Position numbers and translations under genes: made by a program
Notes under the pieces: model-generated
Seen by the model: the letters and a program-made list of their open reading frames with translations, nothing else
What the model was told of the DNA's origin: nothing
Database searches by the model: none
Shown here: piece by piece, positions 12,060 to 24,500 of the stretch
Layout of the letters: each line of letters begins with the position of its first letter
How positions within the stretch are numbered: position 1 is the stretch's first letter
DNA from: Flammulina velutipes
Taxonomy: Eukaryota > Basidiomycota > Agaricomycetes > Agaricales > Physalacriaceae
Length of the DNA stretch: 64,000 nucleotides
Direction of reading: 5' to 3'
Assembly: GCA_011800155.1 (NCBI GenBank)
Contig: CM022376.1
Location: forward strand, 1,302,001 to 1,366,000

Positions 12060-15000
12060 GTTTGCGAAAGGGACGTCTGCGTCTTGTATCTCGCCGGTTA
12101 CGCCATCCTTCTCCGACTTTCATTGCCACAACTGCACTATCTCGTGTTCCACCACCGCACATCCCGCTTTATCTCGGGATACAAATCCGCGAAATGAAGT
12201 CGAGGAGCGTCTCTTGTTATTTCGCGATGGAGATCTTCCTCGTTGTTCTTCCACTTCCCCACATTCTATACCGGCGATCATTCTCCACGTGCGTATATTT
12301 AACTGATGGGCTGAGCCACTTTCATCGTAAACTAGCACGAAGACGACACGACCACCTCATGAGTTACCCAATCAATGTCGTTTCTCACGACAGCTGGCAC
12401 GAACGCGACAGACCCCTCATTGAGGACCCTCCAGTGAGCCAGAGGATTGCCCATTCGTTTCAAACTCAACTGATTCGTTTGCAAGGAACTTACTCCTGTA
12501 TTACAAGAACGTCTAAAATGTCTCTCCGAATCCCTATCTGAAACCCTGCATCCGGCTCTGATCCTCGAACGACGCTTCGGGGAGCAAAACAACAAGGCCA
12601 TGTTTCTCGCCCCGTTCATACGAAGTGTCATACATGCATCGGCGACTGACATTGATATTCAGTGAGCGGTCAATATGTATTCTCCATCGCCTCTTAATGT
12701 ATACCGCCAGGCATATCTCCTTGTTTCCTCTGGCTGTAGATCCGTGCATTACGCCTGATCCTCTCTTCAGAACGTTCCTCAAAACGGTGCGGCCACCTTG
12801 TTACGGGCTTGTTACGGGAATCATATGCGGCTCCGTTCCGTTCCCTATCGATCGCTCAGAATCCAATGAAGATGAGATTAAATCTCTGTCCGTCGAGGAT
12901 TTCGTCGATGAGGGAGAATCCGACAGTGAAGAGTCGTACCTCGACGCTGAGGATTGGTTGAATGGGTACAGGAAGAAGAAGAAAGGCACACTGTCGACTA
13001 CCTTTTACTACAACCGAACACCTCCAGCATCCGACAGATCTACATTCCTTCACCATTCCTTCTTGGCACGGATAACGGTCGACCTCGCCGAAGAAAAGAC
13101 ACCGCTAGCTCTGTTTTGCATGGGTGAAATGCATGAGCTCCAGAGCGCTATGACATCTTGTCTATTCCAGCGCTCAGCCTGGGGAATACGGGACTCGTTG
13201 ATTGGCATCACTTTGGGTAGAACAACTACTGTTCAAATTCTGGTTGGATGGCTTGAGAACACCGCCGAGTCAGATTGTGTGAGTAGATCCCTATTTTGCC
13301 CGTCATGGCACTAACACTGGTTAGTTTGTTGTCCATATAGCACAAGACGCGAGCGGTTGTTATGACCTTTCCGAGGCTTCTGAGGCTTTCCAATTGGCTT
13401 CAATCCTCGCGAATGTGAGCCGACGATTTTCGCCGATCTGCAAGGCGGCTATAGCTTTCACGGATAAGCTGAAGCAAGATGTCCTCGAGTGCCGAATGAA
13501 GAACTGGAGGCTGGACCAAACGGAGTTGGCACCGTGCGTTGTACCAGAAAAGGAACCGCCCTTCAACACGAAAATACATGCGTGGCTCGCCGGTGTCAAC
13601 GAACCTATAAAGGACGCCGATTCTTTATTGGAACCAGCATCACCCACCAACATGGCTCCGTGTGTCCTTTAGTTTCTCTAAATCACTCACGTACTCATAT
13701 GAATTCATCTCTAGACGTACGCAAAAACCCACTATCAAAGTGTCAGCTACCCCTCCTTGATTTATACTTTCTTCGCTGATGTTTTCTGCAGGTCTAAAGA
13801 GCAGGACTCCGATGACACGAGTTCTGCAAAGCCACCGTTAGTGTATAGCTAAACGGATGTGATATTCTCTCACTCACTATGTATCTACAGTCTCAAGACG
13901 AAGGCGTCAACAGACTCGTAAGTTGTCTTTGTTCTCGTGTGCGCTATTCTCATTTTACATATCTCTAGATTGGCTCCTCCCGTTGAGAGCTCGGTAGGCA
14001 AAACTGCCAGCCTCTCCGCAAGCAGGTAAATATCCCCCCCCAACGTCCATCACGATTATTGACATTTTTAGTCTTGCCGCCGGTCATGGTGAAGATGACA
14101 AATGTCGTCGCACTCGATTCTGGCTCTTCTCTCGTATGGCTATAACGCGCACATTGTATCCACCCATTCTGTTACAGCAGAAAGACTCGGGTGGAGTACA
14201 AACTCGTAGCGCAAAGGTTCTCACGCAGGAGGAACCTCTCTACCAGAGCATCTGCACCCAATATTACAGTCTTACCTCCTTCTCTTGGCTGGATACAGTA
14301 AGCGCATTCGTTGTCTCGCCAAATATCACGATTCAGATCAGAGTTTCCAGGTTAAAGCACCTCTCGAGAAGCAGTTCAGCCAAGTAGGTGTTGTGAAATG
14401 CCTTGGTTCCATAAACCCTGACCAATTCCGTAGCTCTCAGTCATCAAGGGACTGGAAGCAGAAAAAAATGTGGCTGGTGTCAAAATGCTAGCGACCATTG
14501 GCCAACATCCGGAATACAGGACTTTATCTCAGGAATGTAGCAAGGTCCTCCTGGCGAACTTACTCGAATTGGAATCAGTTTATAGCGACCTCAACAAATT
14601 TGTCGCAGTTGGAACCGGGAACGCATCCGAGGCTGAATGCCGACGCCACATAGACCGTCTCATCATGAGATTGTTCCACGGCAACATTGAAGGCACTGCT
14701 GACGAGTTCCGGGATTACAACAAGCCTCATATTATGGTGTCGTATGTGTATATTTTCAATGATCCAGACTATTTCGCTGATGATATTGTTAGGCTGGAGC
14801 GCGCTCTCATGTTGCCCCGTGCATACGTGGCAGAGGTATGCACTGATCCAGACGAATTTTATCGCGACGGTCTGCTCGACTTGGTTCTGCCGGTGCTGAC
14901 ATTGCCTCTTGAGGCTGACAGAATCAAGTTAACCCAGTTTGTGAAGGAAAATCGCTCCAACCTTGTCGTCACCGATCCTCCGACGATTGATCCCAGGACA

Positions 15001-16623
15001 TTGGGCGTCCGCTTCCAGGAGGACATGGATGCTCTGAGGAAGGTCGTAGCTCTTGCTGAAGAAGAAAACGACCCGAAGGGACTAAAGATCCGCTCGAACC
15101 CAGAGGAATTGTCCAATCTTCGTCGCAGTGAACCTGACAGGGCCATTTGTGACTCTGTCGGCTTCATTCGAGTTCAAAATGTCTTTACGGCCAACACTGC
15201 GTCCGCTGCCTTCAATTTGATCCACCCTCCTACGAAGGCTGAGTTAGATGCCAGGGAAGCGAAACTGGAGAAGCTAAACTCAACATCCCGCGCTGCTGGG
15301 GCGCGCAAGTTAACAACCACCGCTCTTTTTCGAGAAGAGCAACTGGGAAGGGAGGCTCAGGTAGAACAACCTAACGATCTGTTTGCACATGCACAGAATT
15401 TGCAAGCTACCTTACGCCCCAGCAAGCCCGTTCTGAAGAGACCTACACTTTCAGACACAGCAGATCTTGACTTGGAGCCTGGTGACAGACATAGTTTGGA
15501 GGCGTCTGAAATCCAAGTACGTGGCAAAGATGATGGCACTACTGCCAAGGTAGGTGTTGTCGATATACGGAAAGGTATGAATTTCTTCTTGGTGGCCGTT
15601 GTGTACTCAACCATTCACAGATCTCTTTTTGCCCATCATCGTAGCAGAACATAAAAAGGTGTTGAGCGCGTTTACTCCGACCCACATCAATCAAGGAAGA
15701 ATCTACGCTACCGCAGCCATCAAGTTTTACGCGGCAATGGGAATCTACGGCCTTGGGGTGTACACTGTCATCTCTGAAGGCCCTGTCATCCTTGTCACTG
15801 TCTCGTATGGCGAAAAAGCACCGGAACCACTTCACACGGGTGGCATTTTCGTGTGGTGCCACCGTGGCACCACACCGTGTGGTGCTACCGTTGCACCACC
15901 AGGGTTTCGTTTCAAACAATAGTTATATATTTGTTTTATTATTGATATGTTTTAGAGAAAATTAAAATTGAATGCTTTCAAGTTGACTCTGGCCATGCAG
16001 ACAACAAGGCCACCCACCGAAGAAGATGACAAAACACGGTCATGCAGAACACTACACTTTGTATGAAATTTGATATACTTAGATACATAAGTACTAACCA
16101 AGACCTAAGTAACTAAGTCTAAGCTCCCTACGTCGTGTTTACACGACGTCTCCACACGGTGTGTTGCCACGGTGGCACCACACGAAAATGCCACCCGTGT
16201 CAGGAGCATGAACTCCCTCCGTTTGGTGTGTCCAATAAAAAGTGGATCGAGGATCCAACGAAGTTGCATGTAAGTGTTTCATGCTCTGCTTGGACAGCTC
16301 ATTGACGGCGTAATCAGGCTAGCAAGGTCAACATCGTCGAACGCCACCCCTGCTCTTTCAATATCGCGAATCCTCTAGGTCTTATCCATTTTGCATCATT
16401 TTTGATCAAGTTGCGTATTGAGTATGTGCCATGGGTGGTGGAACAGTTACGGAAGGCGCGTTCGAAGGGAATGCAGGGAGCGACGGTGCAAGGTGGCTCT
16501 CTAGATCTGAAGGAGGAGATGAAGAGTCGTCTCAAAAACGTGGGCATACCGCTAGGGGGGCAATACAAAGCGACCTGGAGGGTGTACAAGGAGAAAGGGA
16601 ACACTGGAACTATTGCTAAATAG
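12060..16623 (+). CDS. Uncharacterised large gene, last part interrupted by a MITE
   Basis: An intron-rich gene whose reading frame can be followed by splicing from about 12060 (a CHNC-containing segment) to the TAG at 16621-16623; the start codon is not resolved. Clear exons include 14434-15574 (380 residues, helical, no domain recognised), joined by the 46-nt intron 15575-15620 to 15621-16269, then intron 16270-16317 and the last exon 16318-16623. Between 13.3 and 14.4 kb exons are tiny and the order is uncertain. The exon 15621-16269 is split by a 365-bp transposable element at 15835-16199. Reading through gives a stop at 15920-15922, whereas removing the element and one 3-bp target copy restores an open frame to the final exon. 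I recognise no family; the C-terminal block is basic. Confidence 0.55.
15835..16199. mobile_element. MITE family A, copy 1 (365 bp, 48-bp TIRs, TCA target duplication)
   Basis: The ends are near-perfect inverted repeats of 48 bp starting CACGGGTGGCATTTTCGTGT, with one mismatch between ends. TCA occurs on both sides (15832-15834 and 16200-16202). No coding capacity. A second copy lies at 56138-56517 in the opposite orientation. A 3-bp target duplication and CAC... ends are most like CACTA/CMC-type DNA transposons; this assignment is inference. It sits in a coding exon. Confidence 0.85.
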
Positions 16624-17121
16624 GCTCAAGATTGAGTGACTGGTTACTCATCGATACCCAATATTTATCATACGGCTGGCCCAATGTTTAAATCCAAATG
16701 AAGACAATCTTTAACGAATAATATGTTCTTCTTGGACTAATTACACCAGAGCTACTACTAATAGAATGCGACTGGCCATAGCTAACGTGATGAGGAGGAG
16801 CGGTAACCGCAGACGTCGACTCAAACGGTGTGAGGTACAACGTATGTACTCTTCATACTTTCTCTCGGCACCACGCATCCGTTTTTCTTTCTTTACAAGC
16901 GAGTAGAGGCCCGCCACACTCCACACTTACCAAATAGCTTGTACGCGAAGAAAATAGTCGAAGTCGAAGTCGATCAACATTGTTGAAACTCGCCACGATT
17001 ACCAGATTGCAGAGTATGGTAACGTCAAATTACTGGGCGTCACTGCCACATACATTAGCTAAGAAGCCACTCGGGCCATAGTGTCGTAAGTAAAGTAAAA
17101 AGCAAACAAGCAAAGCAAAGG
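16624..17121. other. Intergenic, convergent gene ends
   Basis: Between the 3' ends of the MITE-interrupted gene and the Hrp1-like gene. Only short overlapping ORFs; nothing supported. Confidence 0.5.
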
Positions 17122-18805
17122 TTAACGAGCATAAGGATGGAAATTGTGCTGCCCCCTGGCCGCCACTCTTGCTGGTCCGACACCACCCGCATTTGCCGCT
17201 GCTGCAGCAGGCGTCCCCACCCTCCCCGGCGCAGTCCTCATCCCCGTCCTCCCCCCCGCACCCATAGGCCCCATCCCCATCCGCATATTGTTCATCCCCA
17301 TCCCCATCCCAGGCATCCCCATCATCCCCATATTCATCATCCCCCCCATCCCGCCCATCATCATCGGGTTCATCATCGGGTTCATCATATTCATCATGTT
17401 AGCCATGGGCATCTGCCTCTGGAACATCATCATGGGATTCTGCCCCAGTAACGGCATGTTCTGCAGAGACTGTCGCGTGTCCACTTGTTGCTGCTGGACG
17501 TTCCCGCCCACGGCGTTCACTTTTGCTTGTTGCTCGCGTTGACTACGCGGTTGGGCGAGTTTTACTTCGATCTGGTGGGGAGGTGAGATTGCTGGTGGGT
17601 AGGAGGGGTGAGGGAAAGGGAACTTGCCTGCTTGTCGTCCATCACCAGGTGTTTTCCTACGAGTTGTTCGCTGTTCGCTGCGTCCTCGAAGGTGACGAAT
17701 CCGAATCCCTTTGACCGGCCGGACTCGCGGTCGAGCATTACCGTGGCGTCTACGACTTTGCCAAAGGCAGAGAAGAAGGCTTTCATGGACTCGGAGGTTG
17801 TTTGGGGGGCAAGACCGCCGACAAAGTAGCGGGTGTTGCGCAAGTGCTCTTCTCGCGGAATGGCACGTTTGGGGTCGATCTGGAGGGGAGGTGAGGACGG
17901 TAGGAAGAGGAGGGAAGACGCGCTTACTGCTTTGCCGTCGACGATGTGGACTTGAGAAGTCACTGCCGTAACCACCGTAGGGTCCTCAAAGGTGAGAAAC
18001 GCGAAACCACGAGAGGTGCCGTTGGGATCACGCATGATGGTGACTGCGTCAACCTTATGCAAACATGAAGACGGGGAACAGTCAGAGATGAGAGTCTAGC
18101 TGACCTTGCCGAACTGAGAAAAGTAATCCCTTAAGCCTTCTGAACATATGAACATGACAAAGTCAGTAATGTATAGATTGCAGGATATAATGATAATACC
18201 ATCTGTTGTGTCCCAGTTGAGGCCACCGATGAACAATTTGCTATGAAGAGGTAGAGGTAGAAGCCGAGAGTAGGTAGACGGACAAGTAGCGAGAGTAGCG
18301 ACAAGTAGTAGAGGAGCGTGGATAGAGAGAGCACGGAAATGATTAGTATGGGTAAGAGATAATAGCGTCACGTATGATACGTAGAAGGCCATGGTAAAAG
18401 AGTGAAGCTTACCCCTCATCGTGCATTTCCGAAGGTTTCTTGCCGAATATACTATCCGAGGGCGGTCTGGCCTGGGCCGCATTGTTGCTTTCGTGTGTCG
18501 GTATTGGCGCGCCTGCAGACGACGCCTGCCTCGGCTGGCGTTCTTGGCCCGGCGTCTGCTGGTACTGGGAGAATTGCTGGGCTATCTGTGCAGAGTAGGA
18601 CAGACTGTCGTTTGTAGGCTTGGGCGGAAGGCTGGAGGACGACGGGGATGGCTCTTGTTCCTGCTCGTCGTGGTCTTCTTGTTGGTCTGCGGTGACAATC
18701 TCGACCTCGTCGTCGCCGTAGATGTCTGTGGGATGTAAGTAATTGGCGTCGAGGACGAGAGCGACGGTGCTCACCGCCGTAGAGGTCCGAGTCGTTGCTC
18801 GCCAT
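17122..18805 (-). CDS. HRP1: Two-RRM RNA-binding protein, Hrp1/hnRNP A-like
   Basis: Start ATG 18803-18805 (MASNDSDLYGG). An acidic and Gln/Pro-rich N-terminus precedes two RRMs divided by introns. RRM1 has KLFIGGLNWDTTD (RNP2) and GFAFLTF (RNP1). RRM2 has TRYFVGGL and KGFGFVTF. The tail is a low-complexity region of Met, Gly and Asn (many MMN, GMG and MGG units, 17200-17420) ending in a basic HPYAR. Such proteins bind UA-rich mRNA elements in 3'-end formation and shuttle between nucleus and cytoplasm (family knowledge, Hrp1/Nab4 and Musashi-like). The Met/Gly/Asn tail suggests condensate behaviour (inference). Divergent from the epsin gene with 58 bp between ATGs. Exact orthology to yeast HRP1 is likely but not proven. 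Confidence 0.85.
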
Positions 18806-18863
18806 GGTGGTTGGAAGGAGAGTGACAGAGTGACGTGACGAAATACGCTCACCTCCTCCCGTC

Positions 18864-20040
18864 ATGCAACATTTCGGAAAGAGTGTTATCCGAGTGACAA
18901 AAAACTATACGAAAGGCTATTCAGACACGCAAGCAAAGGTTAGGGATGCAACCTCCAACGATCCGTGGGGGCCCAGCGGCACTCAGATGAACGAGATTGC
19001 ACAGCTCACTTACAACCAGTCAGTCCAACCACATTCGCCTGCTATTCACCCGTTCATATTTCCAGGAATGACTTTGTCGAAATAATGGAAATGCTCGATA
19101 AACGCCTCAACGACAAGGGAAAGAACTGGCGCCACGTCTTCAAGGTAGCTCACCGCGTCCACCCACTCATCGCGCAATCCAGCTTACATCCCGCCAGAGT
19201 CTGACCGTTCTCGACTATTGTCTGCACCAAGGCTCGGAAAACGTTGTCATCTACTTTCGCGATAACGTCTATATCATAAAGACTCTCAAAGAGTTCCAGT
19301 ACCTCGACGAGGAGGGCAAGGACCAAGGCGCGAACGTTCGCCAGAAGGCCAAGGACATCACTAGTCTCCTACTTGACGAAGGCCGTCTCCGGCAAGAACG
19401 CCGTGCGAGGGCTTCTATGCGCGACCGCATGATTCGCGGTGGCGCGGGCGAGGGCGACGACGAACAGCCCGAAGACGAGAACGACAGACGGCGCGCAGGA
19501 CGGAAGCCGCAAGGCGATGAAGACGATCTCCGCAAAGCCATCGAAGAGAGCAAGCGTTCACTCGCAAAGGACCAGCTCAACGCCGAAGAACGCGACTTCC
19601 AGGAAGCGCTCAGACTCAGCAAGGAAGAGGAAGAAAAACGGAACAAGGCCGTCGACGACTCCAATGCCTCTGCGCTGTTCGATGACCAGAACCAGCTGTA
19701 CGTTTGTTCTCCCTTTGTTGTTCTCCGAGCTCACTTTTCTCAGTCCTCCGCCTAATAACAACCCATTCCCGACAATGACCGATCCAATGGCGTACACGGT
19801 CGGTCTGCAGCCGCAGTATACCCAGCAAATCCAACCCCAGTACACCGCGATGCCACCTCAGTTCACTTCGTTTAATCCTTACCAGCAGCAAGCAGAGCAA
19901 GAGGTCGGTCTCTGCTGTTTCCGTAAACCCACAAAATCTGACGCGAATGCCAGGAGTACATGCGTCAACAGCAGCAGCAACAGTTTTTGCTCCAACAGCA
20001 GGCGGCGAACGACGATTGGATGCGTCAGCAATTATTACTT

Positions 20041-20072
<32 letters not shown>

Positions 20073-20581
20073 GAACCTCTTCCTGCAGACGCAGCAGCCA
20101 TTAGTACCCCAACCCACTGGATTCGGGTAAGTCTACCAACCCGAACACCAGTGCATTGATATCCTGACAAGCCTTCAGCTCGAACAACCCATTCGCCCCC
20201 CAACAGCCTGCCTCACCCTCTCAGCGATCACCTTTACCTCCTCCTTCGTTCAACCTCACCGGTACTTACGACAACCACAACACGAACAATCTCGACAACC
20301 TAAGTCAGAGCAACAACTCGGACTATGGCCGTACCCCGTCGCCCGCGTCCAACCCCGCGATACGCGTCGCCCCACGCCGAGACGAGAACACGCACCTGGC
20401 GAGTTTGCTGGCGAACAGGGATGACGGGCAGGATTCCTTCGGGAACGTTGGCGCGTTGCGGTATGGACAGGCTGCTGGGCGGATGATTAACCAGGGTGCA
20501 TTGAACCAGGGCAATAACCCGTTCGCGAAGCAGCAACAGCAGCAGCAGCAAAATAATGATCAGCCGTTTTTTAGCGTTTGA
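18864..20581 (+). CDS. ENT1: Epsin-like endocytic adaptor (ENTH, UIMs, NPF motifs)
   Basis: Start ATG 18864, TGA 20579-20581. The ENTH domain is near-complete across the first exons (KGYSDTQAKVRDATSNDPWG, NDFVEIMEMLDKRL, LDYCLHQGSENVVIYF, GANVRQKAKDITSLL). Two ubiquitin-interacting motifs follow (DDLRKAIEESKRS; DFQEALRLSKEEEE). A long Gln/Asn/Pro-rich tail holds three NPF motifs (near 19763, 20190 and 20517) for EH-domain partners and a CAG-repeat-encoded poly-Gln near 20040-20075. ENTH binds PtdIns(4,5)P2 at the plasma membrane and NPF motifs recruit Pan1/Ede1-type proteins; this gives a role in clathrin-mediated endocytosis. Yeast has two paralogues (ENT1, ENT2); the symbol marks the family only. 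Confidence 0.9.
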
Positions 20582-21084
20582 GAGGCTTGGATGAGGATGG
20601 GGATGGGGGATGGAATAATTATCGACGACGACGACTTGCTTTTTCTTTTCTTTGTGTTTGAATTATTATCTTACGATCTCATTTTATGGACAGTTTTATC
20701 TGGAGAGATAGGTCATCAGAGGCCTCGGGTGGGATTACTCGACTCGGACTCCAGCTCGACAGCCGTTGTGATAGAAGCACCTCGAACTCAGATATCCGCC
20801 AAGCTTGACGTCCGTCCATGCGTCATCAAGATCGTCTCGTCCATTGTCTGGACTTGTCGAAATCCTCTCGTATTATTGACGTTATTCCAGTTTGCAGCCT
20901 TCACTTCACGGGACTATCGGAACATCTTTATTCTATGCCGTTCCGTGCAGTTCAACCCGGTGTTTTTTCTTTCTTCGCGTAAACGACATTTCACTTGACC
21001 GCTGAATTGACTCGGCAAACAGATGACCCTCCGTTGGGTTTATAAAGACGGGGCACGGCGGTTCCAGAGTGTTAGTTTTCCCCC
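20582..21084. other. Intergenic
   Basis: 3' region of the epsin gene and promoter of the membrane-protein gene. A GA-rich run followed by GAC-rich and T-rich stretches lies at 20590-20660. No gene supported. Confidence 0.45.
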
Positions 21085-21750
21085 ATGGGCCCCAACGCTA
21101 TTCCGCTGTACTCACTCTATGCGCTCTTCGTGAGTGTTCCTTCTCATTCCTTCGCGAACGAGTGATTTACTGGATAGTGGTGCACTGCGATCGTCCTCGT
21201 CGCCCTTGCGGGCAAGCAGATCAACTTTAATACGTACCAGCATGATGACCTTTATGGTGTGTGCCATCCTCCTCCTCCCTTCCATCTCTCACATAGTGTG
21301 GATGATAGTACCCATCGTCCAAGAACTACTGATTACCGGCGCGATGGGCATTATCTGGATCCCCGTAACGTGCGTCTTCCCCCTTCCCCTCCCCCAAATC
21401 CGCGTCTCACTCCTCTAGTGTGACGACGATCCTCGTCGGGAGTGGTATAACCTCATGGTTCTCCTTCGAAGTTGTCGGTGCGCTGTGGCTGTGGATCCAG
21501 TATCTCGTCGGCGCGGCTTACTATACCGTGCGTCCCCTCCCCTCCCCCTTCTCACTGGTTCTGACTTGAGTAGGGACATGAATTCAAGAACCGCGGTGAT
21601 TGCGGGGCGGATGTGTCGAATGAGGAGTGTAATATCTCGACTGCGCTCCTTGCGTTTTCGTGGATCGGGTGGTCGCTGTTGACGTTTATCTGTGCTGTTA
21701 GTTTGTTGAGGGTGAGGGTTGGGAGGAAGGTGTTTGCTGCTGCTGTTTAG
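21085..21750 (+). CDS. Small four-helix membrane protein (MARVEL-like)
   Basis: Five exons join in frame to 160 residues: 21085-21129, 21178-21256, 21297-21369, 21419-21527, 21574-21750. There are four hydrophobic segments: IPLYSLYALFWCTAIVLVAL, a helix around IVPIVQELLITGAMGIIWI, one around VVGALWLWIQYLVGAAYY, and AFSWIGWSLLTFICAVSLL. A hydrophilic loop with two cysteines (GDCGADVSNEECN) precedes the last helix. The layout fits fungal MARVEL-type proteins, often found in eisosome or plasma-membrane domains (inference). The C-terminus is short and basic. All introns are GT-AG and 40-50 nt. Confidence 0.75.
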
Positions 21751-21859
21751 AATTTGTATTTGTGAAGTTGGAAATGTATGACTGTTATGTTTTTGGTGGT
21801 TGAGAGTGTTGGTGGGCTGGGGAGGAGGAGGGAGGAGTGTTGACTGTAGATAAGAGAAG

Positions 21860-22018
21860 GGCGCGACCGATGTGACGGAGAGCGTGACTAATTTTTGACG
21901 CCATGAGGGATCGCGGTATCCACAACCTGCGGCGGGCTCTGCCTTGAATGGTGCATGGGACGCGAGTATTTCATTCCGTGCGCTAACGTTATACAGACAT
22001 GGACATTCGAGAACCTCT
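21860..22018 (+). pseudogene. Broken copy of the 5' end of the mitochondrial uS4 gene
   Basis: This matches 24588-24755 closely: promoter-proximal sequence (GTGACTAATTTTTGACG), first exon (ATG at 21903), the intron and the first bases of exon 2. The copy has TGA at codon 15, a degraded donor (GTGCAT instead of GTACGT) and loses similarity after the first residues of exon 2. It cannot encode the protein. Confidence 0.8.
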
Positions 22019-22629
22019 TCTGCTGCTTGTGTCGCATTCACCTGGGATAAGCCACCAACACAATGCTGTACTAGTCAACATTAGCAATCATTGCTTAAAG
22101 CAAAGGACTTTTTACACTGACCTCTTCATAGCCTCGTCTTTCCATCTCCGCATAACAAACCCTACGTGTCCAGTAAGTGTCAAAGTAGCCACAAATTCTA
22201 GTGATCTCAAACACTCACATTTCCGTTGGACCGTATCATTTCTCGCATCTGCGTACTAGATCTGTTTGTAACTCGTCAATAGTCAGATATCAATATAAAC
22301 TACCTAGTCCAGTTTCATTCAGTGCAAAGGGGCATGTTCAGCATTGTGAACAACAAAACACTGACATCCGCAGTGACATCAACCCCGCCAATGGGACTAC
22401 TAGGAGAACACTGTCAGTTCCGCCGCTATCACACAAGTTATAAAGTGTACATACCTGATGGTGCATTGAAATGTGTCAGTGACGCGTCGTCGATGGCGGC
22501 AGGATATCTTATAGCAGGTGTAAACGTACTGGCGCACAGTGAGCAAGTCGGCAAGGCCGAATAGCCTGGCGTAAGCTAGGCATTGGTCACAACGCGCAGC
22601 ACTGCGAGTAACGAGTATGTTAGCCAATA

Positions 22630-23360
22630 GAACAAAACAAAAGAAGAAAGCTAAGAATTACCATACAACCATACAAGAGTCAAATGCATGTTCGCGTCGC
22701 CTTGCAACGTAGTGGTAAGGCTTGGCCATTACAACAAGGATTTTGCGTTGGCTTGACGGTAGCGCTACGGTTAATTCGCGCCGGAAACGAGGGATACAAG
22801 GCGTTGGTGTATGTAGAAATATTATGGATCCAGTAAGCGGTCGCATTGAGGCTAGTAGCACTTAAGAAAAGCAAGGCCCATTAGCAACGAAACGATAAGA
22901 ATGGATAAAGACGCACAATGTAGAGCCGTAGCGGATGAGGGCGGGCATGTTTGTTCTACACCGTCGTCGTACATGAAAGGAATACCTATGGAAAGGATTA
23001 GCGAATGTCGGACTGGGACATACAATGTCGGTACTAACTGAGGGTTTTCACAACTGGTATGTTTGTAATACAAACTCATCGCGATTGAACTTGAAGGCAA
23101 TGTTTTCGTGGTCCAAGGGAAGAGTTGTACGGCGCCTAATGAAAATTGTTTGTTAGAGGAGGTAAGTTGAAGAAGGATGGGTCTGCGCGATAGAAAGGAT
23201 CCTGTATGCGACGGTGTGATAGATATGGACGGAAAGTACGGTCACGGACTGAAAATGATAGCGGAGGTCTTTGGACTTGTAAAAGAGTTAGTAAGCGACG
23301 AGGACGAGCAAAATAAAGTCGGAGCGACGCAATTTTGATTCTGACGTGGGGCATAATTGT
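22630..23360 (-). other. Possible small intron-rich gene (uncertain)
   Basis: Minus-strand reading from an ATG near 23351 gives short blocks separated by plausible splice sites, including LPLDHENIAFKFNRDEF, a hydrophobic LSILIVSLLMGLAFLKCY segment and a cysteine-containing NPCCNGQALPLRC. No family recognised and the exon chain was not closed with confidence. It could be a small membrane protein or chance. Confidence 0.25.
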
Positions 23361-23369
23361 AACAATGGA

Positions 23370-24500
23370 TGAATGAAATGAAAGGACATAACATAGAGGG
23401 TGCTTGTACGATGACTTTCCCCTTGCCCTCGAGCTCGGAGATGGGGCGATGGTCGGCCGAGGCTCAGGAGGTGGTAGACGATTCGGAGAGGACTGGGCTA
23501 GGACGGTTCGCAGGCGGACGTCGGTTGCAAGACGGAATTGTTGAGCGGTGATGGAGTGTGGGTTTTTTGAGAGTGCAATTGCTATGTGGACGGTCCGATG
23601 TTGAGAGAAAGAGACGCGCAAGTCGTCGTTTCCTGTTGACCGGCGACTTTGAAGGAGCGGGTTAGCGATCTGCTCTATGGTCTGTATGTTTGTTATATTG
23701 GTGCGGAGCGAAGGGCGACGAGGTAACGTGGGTGGATGGAGTCATGGACGAAACCTGATTGTCCGTATACGAAGACATGGTAGAGCTTGGCAACGCAAGT
23801 TTTGTTGAGCGTCATTATCACACCTGATAGTTTCGGTAGGAACAGATCCGAGAAGCTGCTCGCCAGTAGTGTGGTCGCCGTCCGTGCGGAGAATCACTTG
23901 TTCCACTTTGCCGTTACCACATTAATTTTCTTGGTTTCTCTTTGATCTTTGAGCGCGTCGTACCTTTTGGACGCTCACTGTCTCGTTCATTCTGTCACGA
24001 GTCGACGCGCCGCCCGTCCCAAACGAGGTATGAGTGTTGTACCGAGGTCTGGTAAGTTGAGGGAGCCTTCGTGACCGCCGTGGTATTGTTCGTGCTGGCG
24101 TACTTGAGGCGCGTGTACGATCTAAAGCTGGGAGTTCCCCCTTGTCCTCGGGCTCGGGCTCGGAGAAGGGGCGTTTTTGGTAGGTGGTTGGTCGGGGACG
24201 AGGAGGTGGTAGATGATTCAGGGAGGAGGCCAGGACGGTGCGCAGACGGACATCCGTTTCTAGACGAAATCATTGATTGGTCCAGACGGAGTGTATGTTG
24301 AGAGGAAGAGAGGTATGTGATTTGGAGACGTCAATTTGGCGACTGTCAAGGTGCGGGTTAGCGATCTGCGATAAGGTTTGTATGTTTCTTATATTGGAGG
24401 GGACCGAAGGGCGAGGTAACGTAGAAAGTTGAGGAGGAATCCTGATTGTCCGCATGCTAGAATTTACACCGTAGCGTGGATCTTGGTAAAGAGATGGATG
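23370..24500. repeat. Diverged tandem duplication (about 0.4-0.5 kb units)
   Basis: Segments at about 23390-23790 and 24110-24470 align in order. Both have CTCGAGCTCGGAG/CTCGGGCTCGGAG, GAGGTGGTAGA(C/T)GATTC, GGACGG then GCAGACGG/GCAGGCGGACGTC, then GTTAGCGATCTGC, GTTTGTATGTTT-like and GAAGGGCGA..GAGGTAACGT. No coding sequence is preserved. It lies directly upstream of the uS4m gene. Confidence 0.6.

Noticed and set aside
14080..14140. DSGSS motif suggesting an aspartic protease
   Set aside because: It occurs in one frame for under 20 codons, is followed by a stop and has no second active-site motif.
17137..17542. His/Pro-rich and Ile/Pro-rich plus-strand ORFs
   Set aside because: Shadows of the Met/Gly-rich tail of the Hrp1-like gene on the opposite strand.
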